32,500 bases of DNA from Anaeromyces robustus. Lineage: Eukaryota > Neocallimastigomycota > Neocallimastigomycetes > Neocallimastigales > Neocallimastigaceae. The stretch spans positions 30,001 through 62,500 of the forward strand of contig MCFG01000144.1 in NCBI GenBank assembly GCA_002104895.1, in the 5' to 3' direction. The position numbers and the translations under genes were made by a program. Each line of letters opens with the position of its first letter. Position 1 is the stretch's first letter. Shown one piece after another: positions 7,983 to 18,637 of the stretch. The notes below the pieces were generated by a model. That model was not told the DNA's origin and did not search any database. It worked only from the letters and a program-made list of their open reading frames with translations.

Positions 7983-9656
7983 TTTAATAAATAAATATAT
8001 ATATAATAATAATATAACAATAAAAAAATTTTATATATGCTTTTATATATATATTTATATATATATAAATATAAATTCATTTTAATATATAATAGTAAAG
8101 ATTATAAAGGAAGTACATGTTGTGTTGAAGGTTATACTTGTTTCCGTATTAATTATAATCATTCACAATGTATTCCAACTGAACATGCTGCTAAAAGAGG
8201 TACCTATAGTTATAATGATTTCAATCCAATAGAAGAAGAAGAAGAACCTGTTAATAATGCTTCTTCTGGTGCTTTAATACGTAATAATATGTTTTGGAAA
8301 GATACTTCTGGTAAAAATATTTATTCTCAAGGAGGTGGTGTTTACAAATTTGGAGATACTTATTATTGGTATGGGGTTCATTATAAAGGAGCTGAAAGTT
8401 ATGCTAATAATCCAACTAAAAGAAATAGTGATACTAGTTTTGTTTCCGTTACTTGTTATTCCTCTAAAGATTTAGTAACATGGAAATTTGAAAATGATAT
8501 TCTTACCCCAAGAACTCCAAACTTTGGAAATGCTAGTTGGTTAGGTAGACTTGGTGTAGCTTATTGTAAAAATACTAGAAGATATGTATTAGTTACACAA
8601 TATAATGATAGTATTTTATTTGCTTCTTCCGATACTCCTACTGGTAATTTCAAGATTGAAAGAGTCCAAGATTATATTACTAATATGGGATCAGATATGG
8701 GTACAGGGGATCAAACTATATTTATAGATGATGATGGCTCTGCCTATATTATTTGTTCTAATAAACATGGTCGTGGTATGCAATATGTTTCTAAACTTCG
8801 TGATTCTGATTTCCTTTATGCTGAACCTGCTAAATTAGTAGCTAGAGGTTATGGACGTGAAGGTAATGCCTTATTTAAATATAAGAATAAATATTATTTC
8901 TGTGCTTCAGATCTTCATGGTTGGAATGCTTCCCATAGTTATTATATGGTAGCCGATAATATTTTTGGTCCTTATTCCGATTGGAAAGTTATGGAAGGAT
9001 CTGATGAAGATTTCTCCTTTGTAACTCAAACAGGATTTTTCTATACGATTAAAGGTAGTAAAGAAGAAACAGTTATATTCTGTGGTGATCGTTGGAGTGA
9101 TTTTGCTGGTAATGGTCTTGGTTATAATCAATGGGTACCACTTACTGTTAATGGGGATAAAGTTAAATTTAATTCCCTTAGTGAATGGTATGTTAATTCC
9201 GAAACAGGAGAATGGAGTATTGGAGAAGGTAATAATTATTGTCTTAATCCATCCTTTGAAGCGGATAGAGTTCAACAAAATACCTTAGCAGGTTGGAAAT
9301 CCTATGGTACAGGTACCAAAAATAAGAGTGGAGGTCATACAGGTAATTTCTGTGCGGAACATTGGGCAAATTCTGCTTATGAAGCATCCTTTACTCAAGA
9401 TCTTACCCTTCCCAATGGTACTTATAATTTAAAAGCTTGGGTTAAAAGTTCTGGTGGACAAAAAACGGCCAATATTCATGTTAAGAAATTTGGCGGTTCA
9501 GAAATGAATGTTTCTATTAATAAAAAAATAGATCAATGGACCCAAGTTTCCATTAATAATATTAAAGTAACTACAGGACAAATTCAAATAGGTATTTATT
9601 CTAATGCTAATGCTGGAAATTATATTAATGTAGATGATATAACTCTTACTCATTAA
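7383..9656 (+). CDS. Secreted CBM1-GH43-CBM enzyme, probable galactan-active GH43 (two exons, 551 aa)
   Basis: Exons 7383-7477 and 8096-9656 join in frame across a 618-bp GT-AG intron. Residues 1-20 are a signal peptide. Residues 23-59 form a fungal-type CBM1 (CGGKDYKGSTCC, ending NHSQC; six Cys at 23, 30, 40, 41, 47 and 57), a cellulose-binding fold completed only by the splice. An acidic linker follows to about 90. Residues 95-410 are a GH43 five-bladed propeller: IYSQGGGVYKFGDTYYWYG at 106-124, GDQTIFIDDDGSAY at 236-249, GREGNALF at 285-292 (E287 the likely proton donor), TQTGFFYT at 342-349 and GDRWSDF at 362-368. The GGG..YYWYG start without the usual early catalytic Asp, plus GDRW, resembles subfamily 24 exo-beta-1,3-galactanases, where a Gln was proposed as base. 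Residues 415-551 look like a galactose-binding-like beta-sandwich CBM (NPSFE ... GW near the start, DDITL at the end). There is no fungal dockerin, so it should be free rather than cellulosome-bound. Arabinogalactan side activity is inferred; xylan or arabinan specificity is not excluded. Confidence 0.85.
7478..8095 (+). other. 618-bp intron inside the CBM1 coding region
   Basis: Donor gtataa at 7478, acceptor aatag ending 8095. Splicing joins GG and T into a Gly codon and restores the CGGKDYKG core of the CBM1, which is strong evidence for the exact borders. The intron is long relative to the otherwise intron-free genes here and contains a (CAA)n/(TAA)n microsatellite at about 7900-7983. Translating through it from an ATG at 8036 or 8037 gives an artificial Tyr/Ile-rich N-terminus. 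Confidence 0.85.
7900..7983. repeat. (CAA)n-(TAA)n compound microsatellite in intron
   Basis: About ten imperfect CAA units, one interrupted by CGA, run directly into more than a dozen TAA units. It lies wholly inside the intron of the GH43 gene. Confidence 0.9.
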
Positions 9657-10557
9657 ACAAAAACAAAAACAAAAAAAAAAAAGTTTTAAAAAAAAAAGTT
9701 TAAAAAAAAAAAGAAAGAAAAAAAATTTTAAACTTTAATTAGAAAAAAAATAAAAATAAAATATAATTAATAATAATAAATAATAGATAATAGTAAATAA
9801 ATGATAATTAATATAATAATAAATTTCATATATATTTTATATATTATTATTATTATTATTACGATTATTACTATTATTATAATTATTATTATTATAATTC
9901 TAAATAAGTTTAAAAAGAATTCTTTTTTTTTTTTTTTTTTTTTTTCTTTTTAATTAAATAATGTAATATATACTGCGTTTAACAAATCAATCAATTTTAT
10001 ATGTATGTATTTGATATAATAAAAATATATAATGTAATTTCTAATGAAATTTTTAATTTTTAATCTTTGTATATTGTATATACATGGATTAAAATGAAAA
10101 AAAAAATTAAAAGAAAAAATATATTTGATATATATTTTTAAAATATTAAAAAAAAAAATAAAAATTAAAAAAAAAATAAAATAAAAATAAAAATGAAATG
10201 AAAAAAATTAAAAATAAAATAAAAATAAAATAAAATAAAATAAAATAAAATAAAATAAAAATTTGTAAAAAAAAAAAAAAAAAAAAAAACTAATAAGCAA
10301 ATAAATAAATAAACTAAAAGTAATAAAAATTAAAATTAAAATTAAAATTAAAAAAAAAAGTTTTTGATAAACACTTTAAATATATAAATATATAAATATT
10401 TTTAAGTATGTAATTTTTTTGTTTAAAAATAAAAAAATAAAAAAATAAAAAATAAAAAATTATTATAAAGGAAAATAAAAATGAAAAAATGAAATATAAT
10501 TAGGTATATCTATAATATTAAAAATAAGTTATTTCATTTTAAAACTTTGATATATTG

Positions 10558-10562
10558 AATGA

Positions 10563-10598
<36 letters not shown>

Positions 10599-10600
10599 TT
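10558..10600. repeat. (AAT)n microsatellite
   Basis: Uninterrupted AAT/TAA trinucleotide run of about a dozen units in intergenic DNA. Confidence 0.85.
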
Positions 10601-11048
10601 TTTAAAGATATGTTATATATATAATATATCATATATATCATATACAAAATAAATAAATAAATAAATGAAAAAAAACAAGCTTCAATATTTATGTTTAAAT
10701 ATATAAAAATATATATAAAAATAAATTAAAAAAAAAAAAAAAATAGAATTCTATCTATTATTTTTTTTTTGCATGTTTTATTGATGTAATAATAATTTTA
10801 TGTGTATAGGTAACAAATAATTATAATTATCAAATTAAAAGAATTAATCTTATTAAATATAATCTATATGTATATTTCATAATTAATATTTTTCATTATC
10901 TACATCAAATTATATAATTTTTTTTTTGTATGTAGGATATACAAAATTAGAAACTTTATTTTTTATTTTACATTATATACTTAACTTATTCATATATTAT
11001 ATAAATAATAAAAACAAAAAAAAGTCAATGTATAATATTATTTATTTT

Positions 11049-11104
11049 ATGCACAATTATCAAACTGTATGTAATTATGCACAGTTATCAAACTGTATGT
11101 AAGT
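11049..11104. repeat. 28-bp tandem duplication
   Basis: Two adjacent 28-bp copies (11049-11076 and 11077-11104) with two mismatches; each contains atcaaactgtatgtaa. Unlike the simple-sequence arrays around it, the unit is of mixed sequence. Confidence 0.75.
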
Positions 11105-11316
11105 AAAGTAAACATATAAATTCATAAATACATATATTTTTATAAAATAAAATAAGTACTACATTAAGTATTTCATTATATATCCTATAATGAAATTTTT
11201 ATATTAATTTATTTTTCATTTCAATACTGTTTTATAATAATTATTTCTTTGCATAATATTCTATTTATAAATGTAATGTACTAAATATAATAAAAATAAT
11301 TGTTATATTTTATATT

Positions 11317-11396
11317 TATTAAATAATATATAATTATAATTATTAAATAATATATAATTATAATTATTAAATAATATATAATTATAATTATTATTT
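11317..11396. repeat. 24-bp tandem repeat, three copies
   Basis: Unit attaaataatatataattat plus four bases repeats three times almost perfectly, then decays. The unit is itself partly palindromic, so the array can form several alternative A/T hairpins. Confidence 0.8.
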
Positions 11397-11670
11397 TATA
11401 ATTATTAATCAACAAATAATAAAAATTATAAAAGTAATTATTTTTTTTTAAAAATTGATGGTAGTAAAACTATATTATATTTAATTAATTATTATTTTTT
11501 ATTTAAAATTACAACACAAAAAATAATTTTAAAAAAATATATACATATAAAATTTTAAATAATAATAATTAATATTATTATTTAATTGGTATTATTATAT
11601 ATAATAAAATAAAATATATAATATTTATACATATTCATTTATTTATTTATTTACTTATTATTCATGAATT

Positions 11671-11853
11671 ATGAATATTAAACAAATATATTTTAATATC
11701 ATTATATATACTTTATTATTAACATATAATTTTTATAAACCTATTAATTATAATAATAAGAATTATAATAATAATAATAATAATAATAATAGTAGTAGTA
11801 GTAGTAGTAGTAGTAATAGACAATATTCATTGAAAATAATAAAAATTGTATAA
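11671..11853 (+). other. Doubtful small ORF, 60 aa, poly-Asn/poly-Ser
   Basis: Starts with a hydrophobic stretch (IIIYTLLLTYNF) that could pass for a signal peptide, then (AAT)8 coding Asn and (AGT)8 coding Ser, then a short basic end. Most of the frame is microsatellite. The sequence gtataa at its 3' end resembles the donor used by the GH43 gene, so it could be a first exon, but I see no matching second exon. Probably not a gene. Confidence 0.15.
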
Positions 11854-11961
11854 ATATATATATATATATATTATTCTTTTATTTTTATTTTTTATTTTTA
11901 TGAATATTAATAAAGAAGGAGTTTTTCTGTGAAAAAAAAAAAACATTTTATTATCAATAAA

Positions 11962-11964
11962 TAT

Positions 11965-12027
<63 letters not shown>

Positions 12028-12117
12028 TTCATTCATTCATTTATTTATTTATTTATTTATTTATTTATTGATTGATTGATTTATTTATTTATTTATTTAT
12101 TTATTTACTTATTTATT
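11962..12117. repeat. (ATTT)n array with ATTC and ATTG blocks
   Basis: About 39 tetranucleotide units. The pure ATTT array is broken by a block of ATTC units near 12028-12040 and a block of ATTG units near 12068-12080, each in clusters rather than as scattered single changes. This pattern suggests local re-amplification of a point mutation by slippage. Confidence 0.9.
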
Positions 12118-13738
12118 AAATTTATAAAATTTGTCCAATTTTTTTTAATTTTTAATTTTTTAATTTTTAATTTTTTATTTTTTTTATTTGTTATTTTTTA
12201 TTATTGAAAGTTTTTTTGTGATGCTGTCAAGTCAATGCATTCTAAACACACAATGAATAATAAAAATTTTTTTTTTCAAAATTTTTTTTAATTAAAAATT
12301 AATTTAATAAATTAAATTATTAAAATAAAAAAAAAAAAATTTTTTTTTCCATATAAAATTATATATAAATTATAAATTATATTATATAAATTAATTATAA
12401 TAAAATAATAAAATTATAATAATACAGTATTAAAATATTAAAATAATAAAATTATGTAATATATACAAAATCTATACAAAATATATATAGAATATATATA
12501 GAATATATATAGAATATATACAAATAAATTCAAATCATCTTATTTTATATACATATTTGTGTTGTTTTATAATAATAAATATTTATATTATTTATTTATA
12601 TTATTTATTTATATTATTATTTATAAATAAATAAATAATAAATAATAATATGTTCAAAAATGAATTAAAATGAATTGTCATTATATAATATTATATATAG
12701 GTAGGATGTATGATGTATTTATGAGTATTTAATTATTATTATTTAAATTATTATTTTCTTTAATTATTATTTAAAATTATTATTTTTTATTTTTATGTGT
12801 ATTTTATGTGTATTTTTATATTGAAAAAGTTAAAAATGAACCTCTATTAATAATAATAAATAATAAATAATAAATTATAAATAATAATAATAATTAATAA
12901 TTAATAATAAATAATTAATAGTAATAAAAAAAAGTTTTAAGTTTTAAGTATTTATTAATTAAAATGGAAGATTTTTTTTTTAATTTTTTTAATTTAAAAA
13001 AATTTACCGCAAATAAAATAATAAAAAATAAAAATTAACATTTATTAATAAAATTGTATTATGGATTATTTAAATAATAATTCTAAATATTTTTAAATAA
13101 TTAATTTTATCTATAATTACTTTATTATAGTTATTTATTATTTATTATTCCATTAATATTTATTATTATTCAATTAATATTTATTTTCAATTAAGTAAAA
13201 TAGATAAAATATAAAAAATAACTATTAATTAATTTTAATGATTCTTATTAAATTATTGTTTATTCAATTCTTCCTATTGTTTTTCTATTGTTTTTATTAT
13301 TCTTTATTACCATAAATGTTAATAATACTTAATAAAGGCATTGTTTTTTTTTTTTTTAGTTTTTTTTTTAGTTTTTTGAAACACCATTAGTTTATATAGA
13401 ATATACAATATACAATATATATAATATATAATATAATATAATATAATATATAATGTTATGTTAATATTATGTTAATGTTACAGTATTGAAATTGAAATTC
13501 AATCCATTATTCCTTCTTTACAATTATAATCATAATGCTATGAAGACATTTCTATTTATTAATAAATATATTTTAAATAAAATAATAATTATATATAGTT
13601 TAAAAAAAAAAGAAAGAAAAGAAAAGAAAAAGTATTGATAATTAAAAAAAAAAATATTTTAAACTTTATATTTTTTTTTCTAAATGTTTAAAATTATACA
13701 ATTTTTTAAAATTATGTCAAATGTCAAAAGTCTTCTTT

Positions 13739-13776
<38 letters not shown>

Positions 13777-14299
13777 GGGACTGTGTGGGGGAAACATTAA
13801 AGTATTAAAATATAAAAACATTTTTATAAAAAAAAAAAAATTAATTCATTTATATAAAAATAGCAAATAAAAAAATTAAAAAAATTAAAAAATTATATGG
13901 AACAATAATAAAAGTAGGACAAGATTCTTAATAATTATTAAAACATTATATAGTATTAATAATGAATATGAATATATTTTATTTTATTATTAATTATTAT
14001 TATTAACAATTGTTTTTTATGTATAAAAAGTTATGTTCTTTTTTTTTTTTTTTTTTTTTTTTAATTTAAAATATAATGTATAATTTAAAATATTAATAAT
14101 TTTTAAATAATAATTTAAAATAATAATAATAATAAAAATTTTTTTATTAGTTCAAAATTCAAAATGAATAAAAAACTTAATTTCATAATAAATTTAAAAA
14201 AAAAAAGAGATAAAAAAAAAATAAAAAAAAAAAATAAATTAAAATGTAACAAGAAAAATCTTAGATTTTTTTTATGCTTTAATAAGTTTTTAATATTTT

Positions 14300-14345
14300 T
14301 TAATAGGTTTTAATAGGTTTTTAATAGGTTTTAATACGTTTTAAT
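14300..14345. repeat. Short tandem repeat, TTTTAATAGG unit
   Basis: Four imperfect copies of ggttttaata/ggtttttaata in a row, the last changed to cgttttaata. Its function is unknown. Confidence 0.7.
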
Positions 14346-14861
14346 ATATTACTCATAATATATTAATATATATTAATTAATTATTTTGTTTTGAAAATCT
14401 TTTTATTTTTGTAAGTAATTTCCATAAAAGTAAAAAAAGGAAAATTAAACTAAAACGTTTTTTTTTTTTTTTAATATATAAGAATAAAAAAAAAATTTTT
14501 TTTTTCTTTTTTTTTTCTTTTTTTTTTTTTTTTTAATATTCTATAATAATAATAATATAAAAAGGTTTTATATATTTTTTTATTATATAAAACCGAACTA
14601 AAAAAAATAAAAAAAATAAAAAAAAAATAAAAAATAAAAAAAAAATAAAATAAAAAATAAAATAGAATAAAAAATAAAAATATATATATTATTCTATATA
14701 TATAAATTAGTATAGATTAATATATTTATTAAATAAAAAAAAATAAATAAAATAAAATAAAATAGAATAGAATATAGAAAATAAAAAAAAAATTAAAAAA
14801 AAAAAAGTAATTTAAATTTAAAATTCAAAAAAAAAAAAAAAAATATAATATAATAATAAAA

Positions 14862-16793
14862 ATGAAATTTTCAAAGATTTTAACTTTTGTTACTGGTATT
14901 ACATTAACTTATGGTCGCTGTATCGTTAAGGAAAGCAAAAATTCAAATGAATTAAGTAGTGTTGAAGATTTAAGTAGTAATGAAGATATACTTAATAATG
15001 TTGATGATAGTAGTGCTACTGAAATTTTAAATTTTGAAAATGAAATTGTTACTACTATTGATCCATATGAGGAACCAACTTCAGTTATAGATGATTTATT
15101 ACCAACTAGTACTGAAGCTATTGAACCTGAACCAACTAAAACTCCATTACCACTTATACCAGGTCCTGTTTCATGTACCTATAAAAAAAAGGATACGGAT
15201 ACTAAATTTAATATAGATTCAGATAATCAAATTAATTGTAATGGTACTACCTGTGAGGTTAAAGGTAATGGTGTTGAAATTTCTGAAGGTATTGTTACTA
15301 TTAATGCTGCCGGTAATTATATCCTTCAAGGAGAATTACAAGGTCAAATTCGTATTGAAGCCAATGAAAAGGATTATGTTCACCTTATTTTAAATGATAT
15401 TCATATTAAGAGTGAAGAAGGTCCAGCTTTAGTAGCTCTTTCTGCTGAAAAAGTTACTCTTACTCTTGTTGGTGATTCTAATGAATTTTTAGATTCTGAT
15501 AATTATATTGAAACTGAAGATGAAAAGTATCCTGATGCTTGTTTTTATGCTAAAACAGATGTTTCCATTAATGGTGAAGGTACTTTAGATATTACTGGTA
15601 ATTATAATGCTGGTATTCATTGTACAAAAGATCTTAAATTAGTTACTGGTAATGTTAATGTATTAGATGCTAAGGATAAGGGTATTAAAGTTAAAGATTC
15701 TATTTGTTTCCATGATGCTAATGTTTTTGTTAATTCTTATAATAGTGCTATAAAGGTTACTAATGATAAAAAGGTTGATAAAGGTTTTATTGTTATTGAA
15801 AATGGTAATATAACTCTTTCTACTAAAAATGATGCTCTTCATGCCGAAACTCATGTCACTATTTATGGTGGTTTAATTGATATTAAAGATTGTAGAGAAG
15901 GTATTGAAGGTCAAATGATTGATGTTCTTGGTGGTGAAATTATTATTTCTACTACTAATGATGGTTTTAATGCTTCTATTATTGGTGCTGATAAAAAACC
16001 AACTATGCCAGGAGGTGCTAAAAAACCAAACTTTGGTAAAAAAAAGGATGAAAATGAAAATGAAAATGAAAATGTAAATGTTATGCCAATGCCAATGCCA
16101 GGTGGTCCAATGCCAGAAGGTGGAATGCCAGAAGGTGGAATGCCAGGAGGTCCAGAAGGTCCAGGAGGTCCAGGTGGTCCATTTGGTCCACAAGTTGGTC
16201 CAGAAGCTAATGATGGTAGTGTTTATATTAATATTGTAGGAGGTAAAATTGATATTACCGCTCATGCTCGTGGTGGTTATGATATTGATGGTATTGATTC
16301 TAATGGTATTCTTTATATTGGTGGTAATGCTGAAGTTTATGTTGATCTTCAATTAGGTAAACTTTATGGTGATTTTGCTACTTTAGATAGTGATGGTGAT
16401 AATGTTGTTAGTGGTAGGGCTACTGTTGTTACTACATCTGCCTATTTATCATGGGAAGATGCTGGTAAATTTATGACTGAAGAAGAAGCTAAAAATCGTC
16501 CACCACCACCACCAGGTACTAGAGAAGATAGAGGTAAAATTTATCAACCATTTATAAGAATTCTTGATATGGAAAAACAACCAGATCATACTGAAATTAT
16601 CCTTAAGGATAAAAATGGTGAAATTATTGTTACCTATACTCCACAATATGCCTTTGATTATATTCTTATTATTTCACCAAAATTAATAGGTGGTGAAAGT
16701 TATGAATTAACTGCTGGTAGTTTTGTTCAAACTGTTGAAGCTTCTCCTGCTGATGAAGGTTCTTACGTCTCTCCATCTGTTGAAAGTATTTAA
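14862..16793 (+). CDS. Secreted Cthe_2159-family carbohydrate-binding protein (643 aa)
   Basis: Residues 1-18 are a signal peptide (FSKILTFVTGITLTYG). Residues 19-100 are an acidic Ser/Thr/Asp linker ending in Pro-rich TKTPLPLIPGP. From about 125 to 375 the protein matches the Cthe_2159 type of right-handed parallel beta-helix: GNYILQGELQGQIRI, VHLILNDIHIKSEEGPAL, VTLTLVGDSNEF, DVSINGEGTLDITGNYNAGI, KDKGIKVKD, ITLSTKNDALHAE, DVLGGEIIISTTNDGFNAS. An Asn/Glu then Pro/Gly/Met-rich insert (residues 397-445, PMPGGPMPEGGMP type) precedes a last helix part (450-525) with GGYDIDGIDSNGILYIGG; a similar insert is common in bacterial members. The founding member from Clostridium thermocellum binds cellulose and acidic pectin and is not known to be catalytic. 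Intronless, A/T-ending codons. Bacterial origin by transfer is inference. There is no dockerin and no C-terminal anchor. A binding or adhesion role on plant wall is likely; exact ligand unknown. Confidence 0.85.
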   Translation: MKFSKILTFVTGITLTYGRCIVKESKNSNELSSVEDLSSNEDILNNVDDSSATEILNFENEIVTTIDPYEEPTSVIDDLLPTSTEAIEPEPTKTPLPLIPGPVSCTYKKKDTDTKFNIDSDNQINCNGTTCEVKGNGVEISEGIVTINAAGNYILQGELQGQIRIEANEKDYVHLILNDIHIKSEEGPALVALSAEKVTLTLVGDSNEFLDSDNYIETEDEKYPDACFYAKTDVSINGEGTLDITGNYNAGIHCTKDLKLVTGNVNVLDAKDKGIKVKDSICFHDANVFVNSYNSAIKVTNDKKVDKGFIVIENGNITLSTKNDALHAETHVTIYGGLIDIKDCREGIEGQMIDVLGGEIIISTTNDGFNASIIGADKKPTMPGGAKKPNFGKKKDENENENENVNVMPMPMPGGPMPEGGMPEGGMPGGPEGPGGPGGPFGPQVGPEANDGSVYINIVGGKIDITAHARGGYDIDGIDSNGILYIGGNAEVYVDLQLGKLYGDFATLDSDGDNVVSGRATVVTTSAYLSWEDAGKFMTEEEAKNRPPPPPGTREDRGKIYQPFIRILDMEKQPDHTEIILKDKNGEIIVTYTPQYAFDYILIISPKLIGGESYELTAGSFVQTVEASPADEGSYVSPSVESI

Positions 16794-17653
16794 AAAAAAA
16801 ATCTTTATAAAATAAATTTGAAAATAAATCTTTAAAAAAAAAAAATTTTTTTTTTTTTTTGAATATTTAAATATTTAAATATTTTAAAAGATTTTAAAAG
16901 ATTTTAAATTAAATATTAAATAGATATATAGATTATATAAATATAATAAATATAATAAATATATACATATAATTTTTTTTTTTTTTTATAATTAAATAAA
17001 AAAAAAAAAAAAAAAGTAAATAAAATAAAAATTTTCTAATTTACCATTATTTTAAATATATATTTGAAATATATATTAAAATAAAATAAAATAAAAAAAA
17101 ATTGAAATAAAAATAAAAATAAAAATAAAATAAAAAATAAAATAAAAAATAAATATAAAAATAAAAAATAGATTAAGTATAAATTAATTTAATTAATATT
17201 ATTAAACTTAAAAAAAAAAAAAAAACATTTAACAAAATAACTAAATAACTAAATAACTAAATAACTAAATAGTTAAAAATAAAAATAACTTAATAAAAAT
17301 AATTGATTTATTAAAAAAACAAAAAAACAAAAAAACAAAAAACAAAAAACAACAAAACAAAAAAAAATAACAAAAATAATTAATAATCATAATTAATTAA
17401 TAATAATCATAATTAATTAACATTTCACGTTTTTTTTATGCTTATTTCATAATTTTTTTTTTTTTTTTTTTGAGTTTTTGTGGTGTGTGTGTATATTAAA
17501 CAAAAAAAGTAAAACAAAACTTTTTTGTTCCATTATATTTTTATTATTATTTTTTTTTTTATTTTTTTATTTTATTATATTTTATTATAATATATGGATA
17601 TGAAACTAAATAAATAAATTATTTTACAAAAATATTTTGGAACAAAAAAAATT

Positions 17654-17687
<34 letters not shown>

Positions 17688-18209
17688 AAGAGAAAAATAA
17701 AAAAATAGAAAAATAGAAAAATAGAAAAAAAAATAGTTAATAATAATTAAAATAAAATAAAATATATATATATAATCTATAATAAAAAAAAAATAGAAAA
17801 ATAGAAAAATAGAAAAATAGAAAAACTTTTTATAACAAAAAAAAAAAAAAAATGTTACACAAATTGTTTTAAACATTAACAAAAAAAAAAAATTTTTTTT
17901 TTTCATTTAATACTTTTTTTTCTTTTTTTTTTTTTTGTTTCATTAAACAAAATATATTAAAATCATGAATAATAAATTAATAAAATCAATAATTAATAAT
18001 TAATAAAAAAGAAATAATTTATTTATAATCAATCAATCAATAATTAAATATAATTTATTTTTATTTTTATTATAATTTTTATTTTTATTTTATTTCATTA
18101 TTATTTTAATAATAAAGTATTATAAGTATATTATTAATACGATTTTTTTTACTTTTTTCCTTTTTGATTAAATATTTATTTATTTATTTATTTATTATTA
18201 TTTTTTTTT
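16794..18209. other. A/T-rich spacer 3' of the Cthe_2159-type gene
   Basis: Poly(A) and poly(T) runs, AAAT/AAAAT arrays, repeated ctaaataa and aaaatag motifs. The minus-strand frame at 17619-17906 is Phe/Lys low complexity and not credible. I see no gene in this stretch. Confidence 0.65.
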
Positions 18210-18562
18210 TGAATATATTTACTCATAAGTAAATTTTCTTATTCGACATCGTTTCTACCGCAAGCACAGTAGTTTTCACCTTAATAAGGTTGGTTTTTTA
18301 CACTATAGCAAAGGTAATTTAATTTTTTAAATAATAAAATATTATTTGAGACATCGCTTATTCAAGTCTCTCCTAAAATAATTAATTAGTATATATATTG
18401 AGCTAAAAAATTAAAGTCCTTAAAAAAAAAACTTAATGTTAATATTTAAATAATTTGAGTTCTCCAGTCTACAAAGCCCCACACCCACCATACACCTATA
18501 AATAATAAATAAGGGATTACTAAGGAAATTTTTCAAATAATAGAGAGCCGTACTCCCCCACA
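18210..18562. mobile_element. Possible solo LTR or other decayed element
   Basis: A 353-bp stretch with clearly higher G/C than its flanks, starting TG (18210-18211) and ending CA (18561-18562, in actcccccaca), bounded by T-rich sequence (ttttt and tttta) that could be an approximate 5-bp target duplication. It contains a short palindrome accttaataaggt near 18279. There is no long terminal inverted repeat, and no second LTR was found in the window. The TG...CA borders and flanking Ts could be coincidence. Confidence 0.25.
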
Positions 18563-18593
18563 TTTTATTTTTTATTTTTATTTTTTTTTTTTT

Positions 18594-18637
18594 TTAAGTA
18601 CAAATGTGAAAAATTTTATTAAGTACAAATGTAAAAA
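18594..18637. repeat. Direct repeat of about 19 bp, period 25
   Basis: The string ttaagtacaaatgt occurs at 18594 and 18619, each followed by a short A-rich run. It lies just outside the possible element at 18210-18562. Confidence 0.65.

Larger units (their letters stand above)
9657..14861. other. 5.2-kb A/T-rich intergenic region
   Basis: Spacer dominated by homopolymers, AAAAT/AAAT runs and trinucleotide arrays. Holds a 28-bp tandem duplication (11049-11104), a 24-bp triplicate (11317-11396), a large ATTT array (11962-12117) and a TTTTAATAGG-type tandem (14300-14345). One small Asn/Ser frame at 11671-11853 is doubtful. I see no other gene or RNA. Confidence 0.65.

Noticed and set aside
7856-8080. 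Minus-strand poly-Ile/poly-Val ORF
   Set aside because: Reads the (CAA)n(TAA)n microsatellite inside the intron.
8037-8095. ATG at 8037 as the start of the GH43 protein
   Set aside because: Gives a Tyr/Ile low-complexity N-terminus from intron sequence; the upstream exon at 7383 supplies a signal peptide and the first half of the CBM1 with proper GT-AG borders.
17619-17906. Phe/Lys-rich minus-strand ORF of 95 aa
   Set aside because: Made of homopolymers and AAAATAG repeats; no protein-like segment.
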